From Arcuatula senhousia (Eukaryota; Mollusca; Bivalvia; Mytilida; Mytilidae), in NCBI GenBank assembly GCA_963971305.1, contig OZ020308.1:33013275-33077274 (forward strand): 64,000 nucleotides of DNA, in the 5' to 3' direction. Each line of letters begins with the position of its first letter. Position 1 is the stretch's first letter. The notes below the pieces were generated by a model that was not told where the DNA came from, searched no databases, and was given only the letters and a program-made list of their open reading frames with translations. The position numbers were made by a program, and so were the translations under genes. This document shows, piece by piece, positions 1-11,400 of the stretch.

Positions 1-232
1 TCTAATATAGCCAATATTTTCAATTTAGATCAAAAACATCTAAGTAATCAGAGTTAGTGTAACACATTTGAAGAGTTTGTTTTTTCTACTCTTCATACAA
101 TATAAATGGCAACTATTATTAATCATAGAAAAAAATCAAGTTTTATACCATCTCAAATGATTTACCGGTAGTAACATGTAGTACATGTTCTGGTTAACTA
201 CACAATTTATATCTATGGTTTAAGGTGCGGAT

Positions 233-378
233 TCAAACAGGGGCGCACCCGACGCGACCCCCCTAAAATGTGACAAAATGATTTTTTCCCCCATGAAATC
301 AATAAAAAAAGGCCAAAAATTTTCAAATATTCAATACCCATGCCCCCTCTAATCGAAAATCCTGCATCCGCGCCTGGG
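233..378. mobile_element. Short element with GC-rich ends (MITE-like)
   Basis: A GC-rich left end (GCGGATTCAAACAGGGGCGC) and right end (CCTGCATCCGCGCCTGGG) bracket an A-rich middle. The ends are partly inverted relative to each other, and the GC content contrasts with the AT-rich surroundings. The phrase around ATCCGCGCCTGG resembles the end of a dispersed bivalve repeat. No coding capacity. A related GC-rich stub may lie at 3548-3690. Confidence 0.4.
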
Positions 379-1785
379 TTTATAAGCTTATTAATACATG
401 TACTATAAAGTCAGACATACTTTTGGTAGTGAATTTAGAACTTTTGCAGGGGCTATTACATGTTACTGACCTACGATTGGTGCAAATTGCCTTATAATGG
501 GCTTCAATAATTACTTATGCAGGAGTCTTACCCCTTTGCTCTGCGTCTCTTGAATTCACTTCGTAATAAAATCTTTTTTTCAAAGTCCGGAACTTCATAA
601 CTACAGTCTAGACTTTTAAGCTACATGTATCATTCATTACGGTCATTTTGCTGTATACATGGTATAATACTAGATTTATAAATGTATTTAAAGCATTAGG
701 TTAATTATAATCATGGAGTGATGAAGTAACTTTCTTTAAAAACCTTGAATAAATATATTACATTTGGTACAAAAGAGTGAAAGGTTAATGACTGGTCACT
801 ACTATTTTGAAATACATGTAACATGTCTCAGAGCTGTAACAACTAGCCACATGTACATGTATGTCACACTTGGCTTACCCTCTATTTAAAATCCGTAAAA
901 AAAAAAGAATAATGCAAAACCAGTTAAATCTGGATTTTAATTTGTATAGAGGTTAATAAAGGAACAACTGTCCCATTTATGGTACACTTAAGACATTGAA
1001 CAAAATATTTTAAAAATTAGTAACTAAAATGTCATGAATGTATAAATTAATATTACTGTTGGACAATGAATATATATTATTTGGTTAAAGCAAAAATATG
1101 CTACAATTTAAGAAATATAAATAATAAAATTGTAAATATAAAAAAGAAAATTAGGGAAAAAAAAGGTTAATTTAACAAAGGACCAGGACTACAACAATAA
1201 AAGTTTTAAAATATTCTTTTCAAGAAATACAAAAAACAACAACAGATTTTTACAAAATAGAAATATAGTCAAAAGTATACTGGTATGCATGTTGGTTCAT
1301 ATAATATCTATTTATTTTATTCCACCATGTTTTTTCCTGATTATTCTAAATAGTAAGGATATTAAAAATGATGTGGCAACTCCAAAGAAAATTTAAATTT
1401 AATCCCAAAAGCAAGTACATTTGTACATTTAAGATGACTTTAGGATATCCTGTTACTTTCCAAGTCAATAAACTTTTGAATTTAAATTAAAGTCATGACA
1501 GGTATTAAATACATTTTGTGTACCTGAAATATATTTTGAAATGATGGTTACTCATCAAAGTAGAATTTTCAATTTACTCAAATGCACGCTAGTTGTATGA
1601 TTTTTTAATTTCAAATTAAATGTCAAGTTTATATTAAGATGAAATCATAAAGTACATAAATGCTGAATTATGACCTTTGCATGATGTACCGTAATGTAAA
1701 ACCCCTAATATCTTATGTACATTTGGAAAAAATAGAGAATGGTGCAATTACTCTTGTACATGTAGTTAGTCACCATTCAAAACCA

Positions 1786-1846
1786 AAAGAAGAAGAAGAA
1801 GAAGAAGAAGAAGAAGAAGAAGAGGAAGACGAGGAAGAAGAAAACA
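1786..1846 (+). repeat. (GAA)n trinucleotide microsatellite
   Basis: About twenty GAA/GAG/GAC triplets in a row. It creates a glutamate-rich open frame on the + strand and a leucine-rich one on the minus strand; neither has splice or homology support. Confidence 0.85.
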
Positions 1847-2224
1847 AAGAATATGGACATAATTCAGTAAATACATGTATATATGCAAGGCAAAACCAAA
1901 ACCTGAATTACAATAATTAAATTCCATTAATTTTATCCCCCCTAAAGACCATGATGGCCAGGACATTGCATATATCATGTATATCAGATCATATCACTGT
2001 ATGACTTGTAATCATGAATACATGTATAAACATGATGAAAAATAAATAATTTAAGAAATAACAACATGAACAAACAAACATATTATTTATAACCCTTAAA
2101 TTCAATGTCATAAATGTATTAATTTTTTTCAAAATCCATCAAATACATGTATCAATAATAAACGAAAATATCAAACTGTCAATAAAACATGTTACACTTT
2201 TCATTCACAACTGAGACAAAACTC

Positions 2225-2700
2225 AACATGATATTAGAAGAAAGGTGTCAAAATTTGAAAAAGCTTATATAGAGGGGATTATCCCCCTTGATTAATGATT
2301 GGTTTCCAAATACCATTGGCAAAATATACCTCATGTTAACAATAAATTTTAATCATATTGATTAGGAAAGGTGTCAAAATGGTAAAAGCTGGTATAGAGA
2401 GGATAATTCCCATTGATTTATGATTGTTTCCAAATATCTTTTTATGTGATCAATCCAATCTACTCCTACATTTGTAATTAGGAAACATGTCAAAGTTTTG
2501 CAAAGCTGATATTTCTGATCTAGTAAAAATTAACACTTAATAGAATTATCTCCCCTTTTCAACTTTCTTAAAACTCCTTAATGATAAAACATCCATTTTA
2601 ACCATACATGTATCTACTAAGACAGCTGTCAAAATAAACTGTATAAATTAACATTAAAAAGGATTATCTCCCATTTGAATTATTTTTTATTGTAAGCCAA
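2225..2700. repeat. Degenerate tandem repeat, unit about 120-130 bp
   Basis: The phrase AGGAAAGGTGTCAAAAT...AAAGCTGGTATAGAG...GATTATCTCCC recurs at about 2240, 2365, 2480 and 2620 with increasing divergence. Each unit carries a variant of GGATTATCTCCC followed by a TTGATT/TTGAAT stretch. Non-coding. Confidence 0.55.
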
Positions 2701-3547
2701 TGTACATGATGTAAGAAATCCATATAAATCATAATAAAATAAGAAGTACACAGTTGAAACAATTTATACATGTAATACATGCTTTATCTTTTATATACAT
2801 GTACGCGTATATTGAAAAGGTTATTGCTAATGATATCATGAATACATGTACATGAACTGATATTTATTAAAAGTATATCTTGTGGTATAATTTAATGTCA
2901 TAATATATATAACACACTTATTGGTTTTACATGTAATTCTTCTAAATATAGGTACAAACAATTGTTTATATTATCGAATTGAAATAACAGTATTTTTTTT
3001 TATATTTTCACAATTTCTAAATAACATTTTTTTTCCACATTTTTTTCAACAACAAATACTTTACTAAATAAACATGATGAACATGATGAAGGTTATAACA
3101 AAATTACCAACTTCAAGGATCAAGAGAAAAAAAAACTTAGAAGACATACCAGAAATATTCATGATATTAGAGGACTTGGTTTAAGCATTTCAAATGAAAT
3201 GGTGGGTTAAACCAGGTTTAATGGGGCACCAAATCTCCCTCTTAAGGTCTAGTAGTAACACAAAACACAACACAGTTGTTAAGACATAATAAGGATCTCA
3301 GTAAAACAATCAACCAAACACTCATCAAATGATAGAAGAAATTAATGAAAATTGTAACATAAATTTGTAAACAATTTAACATGTTGGTCTTTCAATGGAC
3401 GATGTTGAATACAGTTAAAAAAACATAATGTGAAAACAAAAGCACATTGCAAAAAATCAAGCAAATAAAACCACTTTAAATCTTATGATCAATCTTTATA
3501 TGTCAGATCTTGTTTCATGATGTACATGTATTAAAGTGTAAGCTCAT

Positions 3548-3690
3548 ATGGCCGATCCAGAAATGTTCAAACGGGAGGGCGGGTAATAAAAAATCTTCTG
3601 GGACCTCTTGTTTCATACTGCTCCTAACCAAATATTCCTGTTAAATGGGAGTCCACGGGCAAGGCACGCCCAGTCCTAAATCCATCTTTA
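3548..3690. mobile_element. Short GC-rich dispersed element fragment
   Basis: GGCCGATCCAGAAATG at the left and GGCACGCCCAGTCCTAAATCC at the right resemble partial inverted ends of the same type of short element as at 233-378. No coding potential. Low certainty because both ends are degraded. Confidence 0.3.
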
Positions 3691-3767
3691 AGCTCTGAAT
3701 GTATATATATGGCACTGAGTATAACTAATGTAAAATGTTGTGGAATAAGGTGCTTTAACTATCTTAC

Positions 3768-3833
3768 CTCAAAAGTTGATCTTGATAGTTCTCCAGGATG
3801 CTGATTGTTTTCATCTGCAGTTAATTCTAGTTT
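3768..3833 (-). CDS. Exon 2 of divergent minus-strand gene (unknown protein)
   Basis: This is a 66-base exon read on the minus strand, flanked by an acceptor (TTTTAAATTCAG) and a strong donor (GTAAGATAG). It encodes 22 residues beginning KLELTADENNQHPGE and ending SRSTFE. It is phase 0 at both ends and joins in frame to the exon at 4647-4826. Its acidic and polar composition suggests a disordered or helical linker. Further exons would lie at lower coordinates and were not found, so the gene probably runs off the window. Family not recognised. Confidence 0.7.
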
Positions 3834-4646
3834 CTGAATTTAAAATAAATGAGACTGATTATTTGACAAAAAAAACATGTGTGTCTGGTTTCATGCCTGA
3901 AAAAAAAACAGGGTGAGTATTTTTCTTATTTTAATTTTTTACCTTGATTTTATTGGGATTAGATTTCAAGTTTAAGGGTGCTTAAGCAAATTGGCAATAA
4001 AAAGGTTGGGGGGGCATGAAAAACAAATGGTAGCTGCTAGGTTATTTAAGGAAACCAGGAACACACATTTTTTTTTATTTTGCCTACATGAAGTATAGTT
4101 ATGTTTTGTAAAATAATTTACCTGATTTGACAAATTAATTTTGTAGTACATTTTTGTAACTACATGTATTCTCCTTTTTAAAAATAACATGGTGTGTAAA
4201 CAAGTCCTCTGTTATACTCATTTCCATTGGGAGGGATGTTCAAGGGGTTTGAACCTTCCTTGGTAATTTTCATGTAGATTTTCAGATTTTGTGGTCTGGG
4301 CCAAACCTCCTTTTAGTGTTTGGATGGTGTATATTGATTAATTATTATATGATTATCCAACAAATTAGTCCAGATAATCATGATGTCTTTCTGGGGTTTT
4401 TGTCATTTGGACTTTTTTAGATCCCCACAGACCGCAGGAAGGCGTACTAGAAAAAAATAAAATAGCTTTCCAAGACAGCATAATTATTTGGTCTACCAAC
4501 AAATCACCTCTGGGAATGGACCCTTTTATAGAGTTCCCTTGAGCATGTTGAGAAGGTAACAAGACCACCAACCCACTTAAATGCAATAAATCATGAAATA
4601 TATATCACATATGATATGCTAAAGACCAAACATTTAAACTAAATAC

Positions 4647-4826
4647 CTGAAACAGTTTGATAAGACATGCTGAATTCTTTTTTGATCCACTTCTACCAAA
4701 AATTGATGATTCTGAATCTTTATCACCTCCAAATAATGATGATTTTCTTCTACTTGTTTCACCTGCTGTAGATGACTTTCTTCGAATTTGTGCCTCATTA
4801 CCCTGATGTGTAAATTGGTTTCCCAT
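4647..4826 (-). CDS. First coding exon of divergent gene, start MGNQFT (unknown protein)
   Basis: On the minus strand an ATG in good context (AAACATGGGA) opens a 180-base exon that ends at a donor GTATTTAG. The 60 residues begin MGNQFTHQGNEAQIRRKSS and are rich in RRKSS-type basic-serine motifs (two copies), typical of kinase targets. Glycine 2 followed by N-Q-F-T fits the N-myristoylation pattern, so the product may be lipid-anchored; this is inference. It splices in frame to 3768-3833. An upstream in-frame ATG at 4872-4874 would give MIVKVNKKRF... first, but MGN has the better start context. A CAG at 4803-4805 could also be an acceptor, which would move the start to an unseen exon. The gene is head-to-head with the palmitoyltransferase. 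Family not recognised. Confidence 0.6.
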
Positions 4827-5040
4827 GTTTTTGCAGTAAAAGATAAACCTCTTTTTGTTTACTTTCACAATCACAGAGCAGTGGTGAATGTATGCCTTAA
4901 ATAGATGTTAAAACATATTTAGCCTTGGAAATTATTCTTATTCAAAATATGATTGAAATTCAGTTCAAATAGTCCAATTATTATCAACTGTCAACATGGT
5001 AAACTTTGAATATTTGTGTCACTAAGAAAGTCAGTTGTTT

Positions 5041-5392
5041 TCTTCAGGATGAACCGAAAGCGGAAGTGCAAGTGTTTGTTTCCCAGACTGCATTTCGGCG
5101 AACAAAATTAGAGAATTAATACGCCATTCATCATTTATTATTTTATTTTTATTTAGACAAATGTCCAAAACTGTTCATAAAATTTAGGTTGACTATAAAT
5201 ATATTTTACGAAAATGTTTTTCTTGAATATATACGGCTCAATATAGCGAAATGAAACGTAAATGGGAAGGACTATGTTTTAGCGTGAAAAGTTTACGTAG
5301 TTGTGTACCGGTCATCGAAAATTAGGAATGCCATCTTTGTTTTCTTCGCTAATTTTACAGGCCAATTACCCTTCCTAATCCCAATTTAGAAC
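5041..5392. promoter_or_regulatory. Probable bidirectional promoter between the two divergent genes
   Basis: The gap between the two start codons is about 570 bases and holds a cluster of known promoter motifs. An ETS site GCGGAAGTG is at 5060-5068, a ZNF143-like word TTCCCAGACTGCATT at 5080-5094, and a YY1-like word GCCATCTT (read AAGATGGC on the minus strand) at 5330-5337. ETS, ZNF143 and YY1 sites are typical of TATA-less housekeeping promoters, including bidirectional ones. The stretch also has more CG dinucleotides than its surroundings. Start sites cannot be fixed from sequence. Confidence 0.55.
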
Positions 5393-5484
5393 ATGTCACG
5401 ATGCGAAATATCCACCCGAATAATTCCGGCAACTTGTGCCTGGAGTTTACTTCTTGGTGCAACGGGAATCTTCTTCGCATTCGT
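5393..5484 (+). CDS. ZDHHC5/8: Palmitoyltransferase exon 1 (residues 1-31)
   Basis: Starts [17 protein letters not shown] and runs into hydrophobic [12 protein letters not shown], the first membrane segment. The exon ends with two bases of a Val codon before donor GTAAGT. The ATG is chosen because it is the only in-frame start giving the family's short N-terminus. Confidence 0.85.
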
Positions 5485-8400
5485 GTAAGTAATCAATGTC
5501 TCAGTTTCTTTGGTCCAACCCACGTTTCGGTTTATTTTCGCACACCTGTTCCCTGTAAAAATGCCCAATACTCATCGACCACTTGTCCATATAATCCCCA
5601 ATTTATTTTTTAACTGTCGTTTTATTTCATGTATTTAAAATGTTGAAAATAACTAGACAACTCATTCAATAGACTCTTGATTATTGTCCTCTCTGTCTTT
5701 GAATCTTTGGCTTTCCGTAATTATACTAAATAATGTGAAGTGCAAGTCACAGAACAGTTTAGATATCTGCGTTCTACAATTAAAGTTGTTGACCCAGCAA
5801 GAAATTAAAATTTTAAGCTCATTTGGTAGTAGAATAACCGCAAGCTAGATTGACATTGGGGCAATAAGAGTCTATTTGGCAGCAGGTGGTGTGATGTGGA
5901 TAATGCATTTTAGTTACATTTTGAACAGTGTAGTTTAAGAGCAAGTTTGTGTGACAAAGCTGGAGATTTTGAAACAAAAAATCATGAGATCTTTAACATA
6001 GACCTGTTTATAATTTTAATATATAGGTCTATGTCTTAAATAATCATCCTTTTCAGTTGCATGTCAATGTAAACTATGGGCACAGATCTTTGCCAAAAGT
6101 ACTAATCAAAATCTATACATGTTGTAGGTACAAAATGTACCTGCAATTTTGCATATGTACATTTTATTTTTACATGAAAGATTGTTACAGCAGATATTTT
6201 GGTTCAGACTTGCACAGTTTTATCCAACAATACAATGTATATGCATCTTAAAAAGTTATTTATGCCAGATCTGTAATAAGTGTAACAGGGTTGCTCCCCC
6301 TCCTACATGTAGTATATTTAAATAGCCAGCCTTTATCCTTGAACAAGCATGACAAGGGAAGTACTTCTTTGGTTCAGAGGTAGAGTGCCTGACTGTAAAC
6401 ATAGAGGGTACGAGTCCCGGTAAGGACATGTCGATTTTGTGAAGTAATTCATGCTCTCCGGTTACAATAAGGAACTCCTACTTATTTCAACAATGTTCAA
6501 AAAACAGACTGGTTGGCTGGTCAAAGGCACTGGTATGATACCACCTATAGTCAATTACAAATTTACCTAGATGTACTATGTACATGTACATTGAACATGT
6601 ATCTGTCGTTTACAAATAACAGCTTTCCACAATTCCATCATTTTCTTCAACTTTTAAAGCAGCTTTTGCTGTATGCTAAAAACATTTCTTTCAGCAGAGT
6701 AATCCCTGATCATTGCTTGGTTAAGAGTGTAGTACAAATCAAGAATGTCCATTAAAGGACAAATCAATGTTACGAAAAATCTTAACTGTTGAGTCATCAC
6801 AAATTTAACTTGATATTTATCTTTCAGGGCACCTTATTTGATGAATACCATCTCTATAGGAATTCCTATTTATCAAGGGTTACTGACGTTGTTTGTAATA
6901 GCAAACTTTGGATTGGCCACCTTCATGGACCCTGGGATATATCCAAAAGGTATAACCATGCAGTCACAGATGCAACTTTATGTGTAATGTGTAGTAAGTC
7001 CGATAAGACCAAGACAAATTGAGTAGACATAAAAGAACACGTGAAAAATGGGGAGAGACCCACACCACAGATTTTGTAACAATAAACACAAGACAACGAA
7101 ACAATATTTGCAATGAAAGTCATGAAAGTGCTGCTTATACTGTAAAGCATTTGAAAAAAAAAGTTTCCTGAAATTTGTAGTATAAAAACAATGTTGCTAA
7201 CGTAAGAAAAATAAAATGTTAAAACATATAATATAGCCATTTATGAATATGAAGATTGCTGATGTACAAAACAAGATATTCTTACACACGAATTGATATT
7301 CAGGAAGTCAGGGACAAAATTTCTGTTATAAGAATAAAGGTGATATACAATGCAAAAAAAAATCTTTTCATTCTTTTCAAGTTGTTTGTAAGCTAAAATT
7401 CCATGTTCATGATTTTAATTATTGATTATTATGTTTCGTTACGTGTAACTCTTCCTTCTTTTCAGCACATGAAGATGAAGTTAAAGATGAAGATTTTAGA
7501 GCGCCTTTATACAAGAACGTAGAAATCAAAGGAATAACTGTTCGGATGAAGTGGTGTACAACATGCCAGTTTTATAGACCCCCACGGTGCTCTCATTGTA
7601 GTGTTTGTAATAAATGTATAGAAGTAAGTAAATGCAATAAATGTATAGAAGTAAGTAAATGTAATAAATGTATTGAAGTAAGTAAATGTAATAAATGTAT
7701 AGAAGTAAGTAAAATGTTTGACTGAAAATCGGGTGTTGTAGGTTTTAATCACATACTTAAATTCAAATTATTGCATTTATTGTAAGGTTCCACATTTGTA
7801 CATATTCTCAAAAATTCTACAGTTAAGGTAGCAAAGGGACAACTTAAATCTCTAAACAAGTAAACAAAAATAAAACAAAAAGAAGGCATTTAGATCAAAC
7901 AAAAACCATGCAAGAACACAGCAACATGAACAAGCTATAAACTTGGGCCATCTGGATGAGTTTGCAAATCCTGCTTGTTCCAAGATATCCCTTGTGTTGA
8001 CAAAGGTAGAACAAATCCTATAGAAAAAGACACTGGCTCCATGAATAAACCCATGTTTTCTTGTCCTGATGATGACTGGAATATTGTTGACAGGACATGA
8101 AACAATTAACCATCATTATCAATAAATTATCATTAATATTTCATTAAGATACTGATAGGAATTTTTATGCCCATATAAAGTAGGGGGTCATATAGTGTTC
8201 ATTGGACATTTACGCCCCATCTACAAAAGTAGGGGGTCATATAGTGTTCAGGTCCGTCCACCCCAAATGTAGAAAGATGGGGCATAATGTCTTTTGGACA
8301 TATTCTTGTTTTTATGAAATTGATTTTTTATTGACATTTTGCTATTCTATTCTATTTTCAGACATTTGATCATCATTGTCCATGGGTGAACAACTGTATA

Positions 8401-11400
8401 GGAAAAAGAAATTACAGATACTTTTTCTTATTTCTTATATCACTTTTTATTCATATGCTTAGTATTTTTGCATTTTCACTTGTGTATGTGCTCAAAAATA
8501 GAGACAATATCGGCGAGAGAGGAAATATTGTATCGTATCCTTTTGCAAAGATTATTTCTAGTACTACTACATATAAACAAATACTTATCAACACTAATTA
8601 AAAGAAGAGTATTTATGAACCATGAAATTGTTAGAAATTTTGAAATACTGATTGATTTAATGTGTATATGAATTTGTCTAAAACAAAACTGCAAAAGAAA
8701 TACCCATGCAACAATTCCAAACTGTTGCTGACATATATATTATCTTTTACTAAATCATCAGAGATGCTTTCTAGCAAAAGGTTAAAGTTTATAAACATGT
8801 GATAGATAACATATTTCTGTACCAACCATTTGCCAACAGGGCACATATAAAACCAGTACAAAGCTACAAAACACAACACATGCTTTAGGAAAAGAATGAC
8901 TTGAACAAATATGTCACTAGTAACTCAATTTGTTTTCGTTTTAATGCACATTGATCTGTTCTTGCTCTTTTTAACATGTTTAATCAGTTTTTGTCTTACT
9001 TTAACTTTTGATGCTTTTTTTCTCCTTAACCATCCACAGTATTGTAGAAATGATAATAATAGGATTATTACTTTTCCCTGTTGGTGGTCTGATGGGATTT
9101 CATATGGTGTTAGTTTCACGAGGGAGAACAACAAACGAACAGGTGAGTTTTCTATGAGAAAATAATGTTTAAGATTCAGTTTAAACTAGGAAAAACCTTA
9201 CATGTTATCAAAAACTAAAAAATAACCAGTACTTTAGAAGGCTTAATGTATAAGACATCCCATTTTACTTTCTGTTTTGAAGTCCTTTTTTGAAATCCTC
9301 TGGATTTATCATAAGAAGTAATGCTTCCAAAACTTTAGAAGCTACAATCTGAATTGGTCAATTCAAAAGTTCATCAGAAAGAACAGAAAGTAGAATAGAA
9401 TGTCTTCAGATCTACCATGCAGAGACAGATAGATCTGATTGTAAACAGATTGCTACATGGTGTTCAATTTTTGTCGGCCAAATTCTTTTTTTAATCAATG
9501 CAAATCCATTGTGGTAAGGAAAAAAGTGAACATTGTATCTAACACCCATTTATTTTTAAAAGACTAAAAAGTACAGAAATACTCAAGCCATGTAAATGGA
9601 AACAATGCAAAAAGAACAACTGTAAAGACAAAAAAATCAAAACGAGATAAAGAATCTATAATAAACCCTGTAAGCATGTGCATTAAACATGTAAGATGAT
9701 GTTTGATTCAAAACTGTAAAAAAAGACTGACCACTTTGTATGGCCCAGGTGCGTAAAAAGGGGGTTTAACCTTAACACACACACACTCGCACAACAAAAA
9801 ACTTTAAAATTTGTGGGCTCCAATTTACAAATTTGAGGATTAAATAAATTCTAGTATAGAAATCAATGCAAAATTTCTTATTGCATGATTTGCCTGATGC
9901 ATGAAAACTGCAACCCCACGAAATATAATTTTCATGTACTTTTATATTTATTCTTTGTGTTTCTTTTAAGGTGACTGGTAAATTTAGAGGAGGCCACAAC
10001 CCTTTCACAAGAGGCTGTTCTAATAATTGTAGATATACATTATGTGGGCCACACTGGCCTAAGTAAGTATTCGTAGATATACATTATATGGGCCACACTG
10101 GCCTAAGTATTTGTTGTCATAAATTATGAAGGGCACACAGGCCTAATTATTAGAGTATTTGTTGCAATTCATTATAAAGGACACACTGGCCTTGATTATT
10201 GTTAGTAAAACATTTATGAGGGGCACACTGACTTCAAGATAAAAACCATGTGTCCCATACACTTATTCCAAAGACATATATTATGAATATTAAAATAACC
10301 CCACAAAAATGATAGATCATTCCTATTGATAAAATAATTACTAGTTACCATGATTACTATTGAAAGAAAAAATGATGAAATACCAAACTTCACGTTTTAG
10401 TCCCTTTTATACCCCATTTACAAAAGTATGGGGCATATAGTGTTAGGGTCTGTTTGTCCAAAATGTGGCAAGATGGGGCATTATGTATTTTGGACATATT
10501 TTGTTAAATTTTTTACTAGATTTTACAAAGTAAAAAATATGAGTGATTAAGTGGGGAATTTTGGGCGAAGGGCAGATGGGGAAAATATGTAACTTTTTAT
10601 ACCCCCACTCGTAAGAGAGGGGGCTATATTGCAATCACCTTGTCCGTCCGTCCGTCTGTCCGTATGTCCGTCTGGTTCAATTTCTCTGCTTCTACTGGAT
10701 GGATTGGTTTCAAATTTGGTACACAGCTTCAGCATGATGAGTTATACTATGCCTACCCTTTCCAGGTCAGTCCATCATCTACTTCCTGTTTTCCAAGCTG
10801 ACTTAGACTTTTTTACTCGTGTTTGTTTGTATATTTTAAATGTATTATGGGCTTTTATTTTATTGTTTTCTCTTTCTTTTTTGTAATTTGTGTATTACAT
10901 GTATTGTATCCTATGACCTGTATTCATGTAATTTTGTATGAATTTTATGAGGGCCTCAGGGAAGATTAGTTATTAACTAACTGAGTTACCCTCTTTAAAT
11001 AAAGCATTTACTTACTTACTTACTTACTTACTTTTAGGGGAAAAAAAATTTGAAATGCGAAATTTTTCGTAACAGATTTCTCGGCTTCTACTGGATGGAT
11101 TGGTTTCAAAGGACTAAAGCCATGAACCCTCATATTTGGCCCTAAATCGGGCAATTTTTTCAAATTCATTTGTGAGATAAGATTTTTGTGGCAAAGTAGT
11201 CTAGAATGATTTTTTGTTACAAAACAAAATCAATTTTAAAGTTTTCTGTATTTGTGACGTTGTAATGACGTCATAAAGTGAAGCTAAAATTGAAAATATG
11301 CTAATTTCAGCTAAATTTCACAATTTTCCACCTAGTATTTGGTGAAAATGACATGGGCGCCACCTCTCGCCCATAAATATTTTTGCTTAAATTTTATAAA

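Larger units (their letters stand above)
1..3767. other. AT-rich non-coding sequence at left edge
   Basis: No convincing exon is seen on either strand. Because two minus-strand exons lie just to the right, this stretch is probably intron (or intron plus flank) of that gene. It holds the small repeats listed separately and many TACATGTA words. Open frames here are short and lack splice context. Confidence 0.55.

Noticed and set aside
1660..1920. 86-residue frame with a glutamate run
   Set aside because: Created by a GAA microsatellite; no splice sites or homology.
6361..6435. Possible tRNA gene
   Set aside because: A and B boxes are present but no closed acceptor stem or anticodon arm could be drawn; a SINE head fits better.
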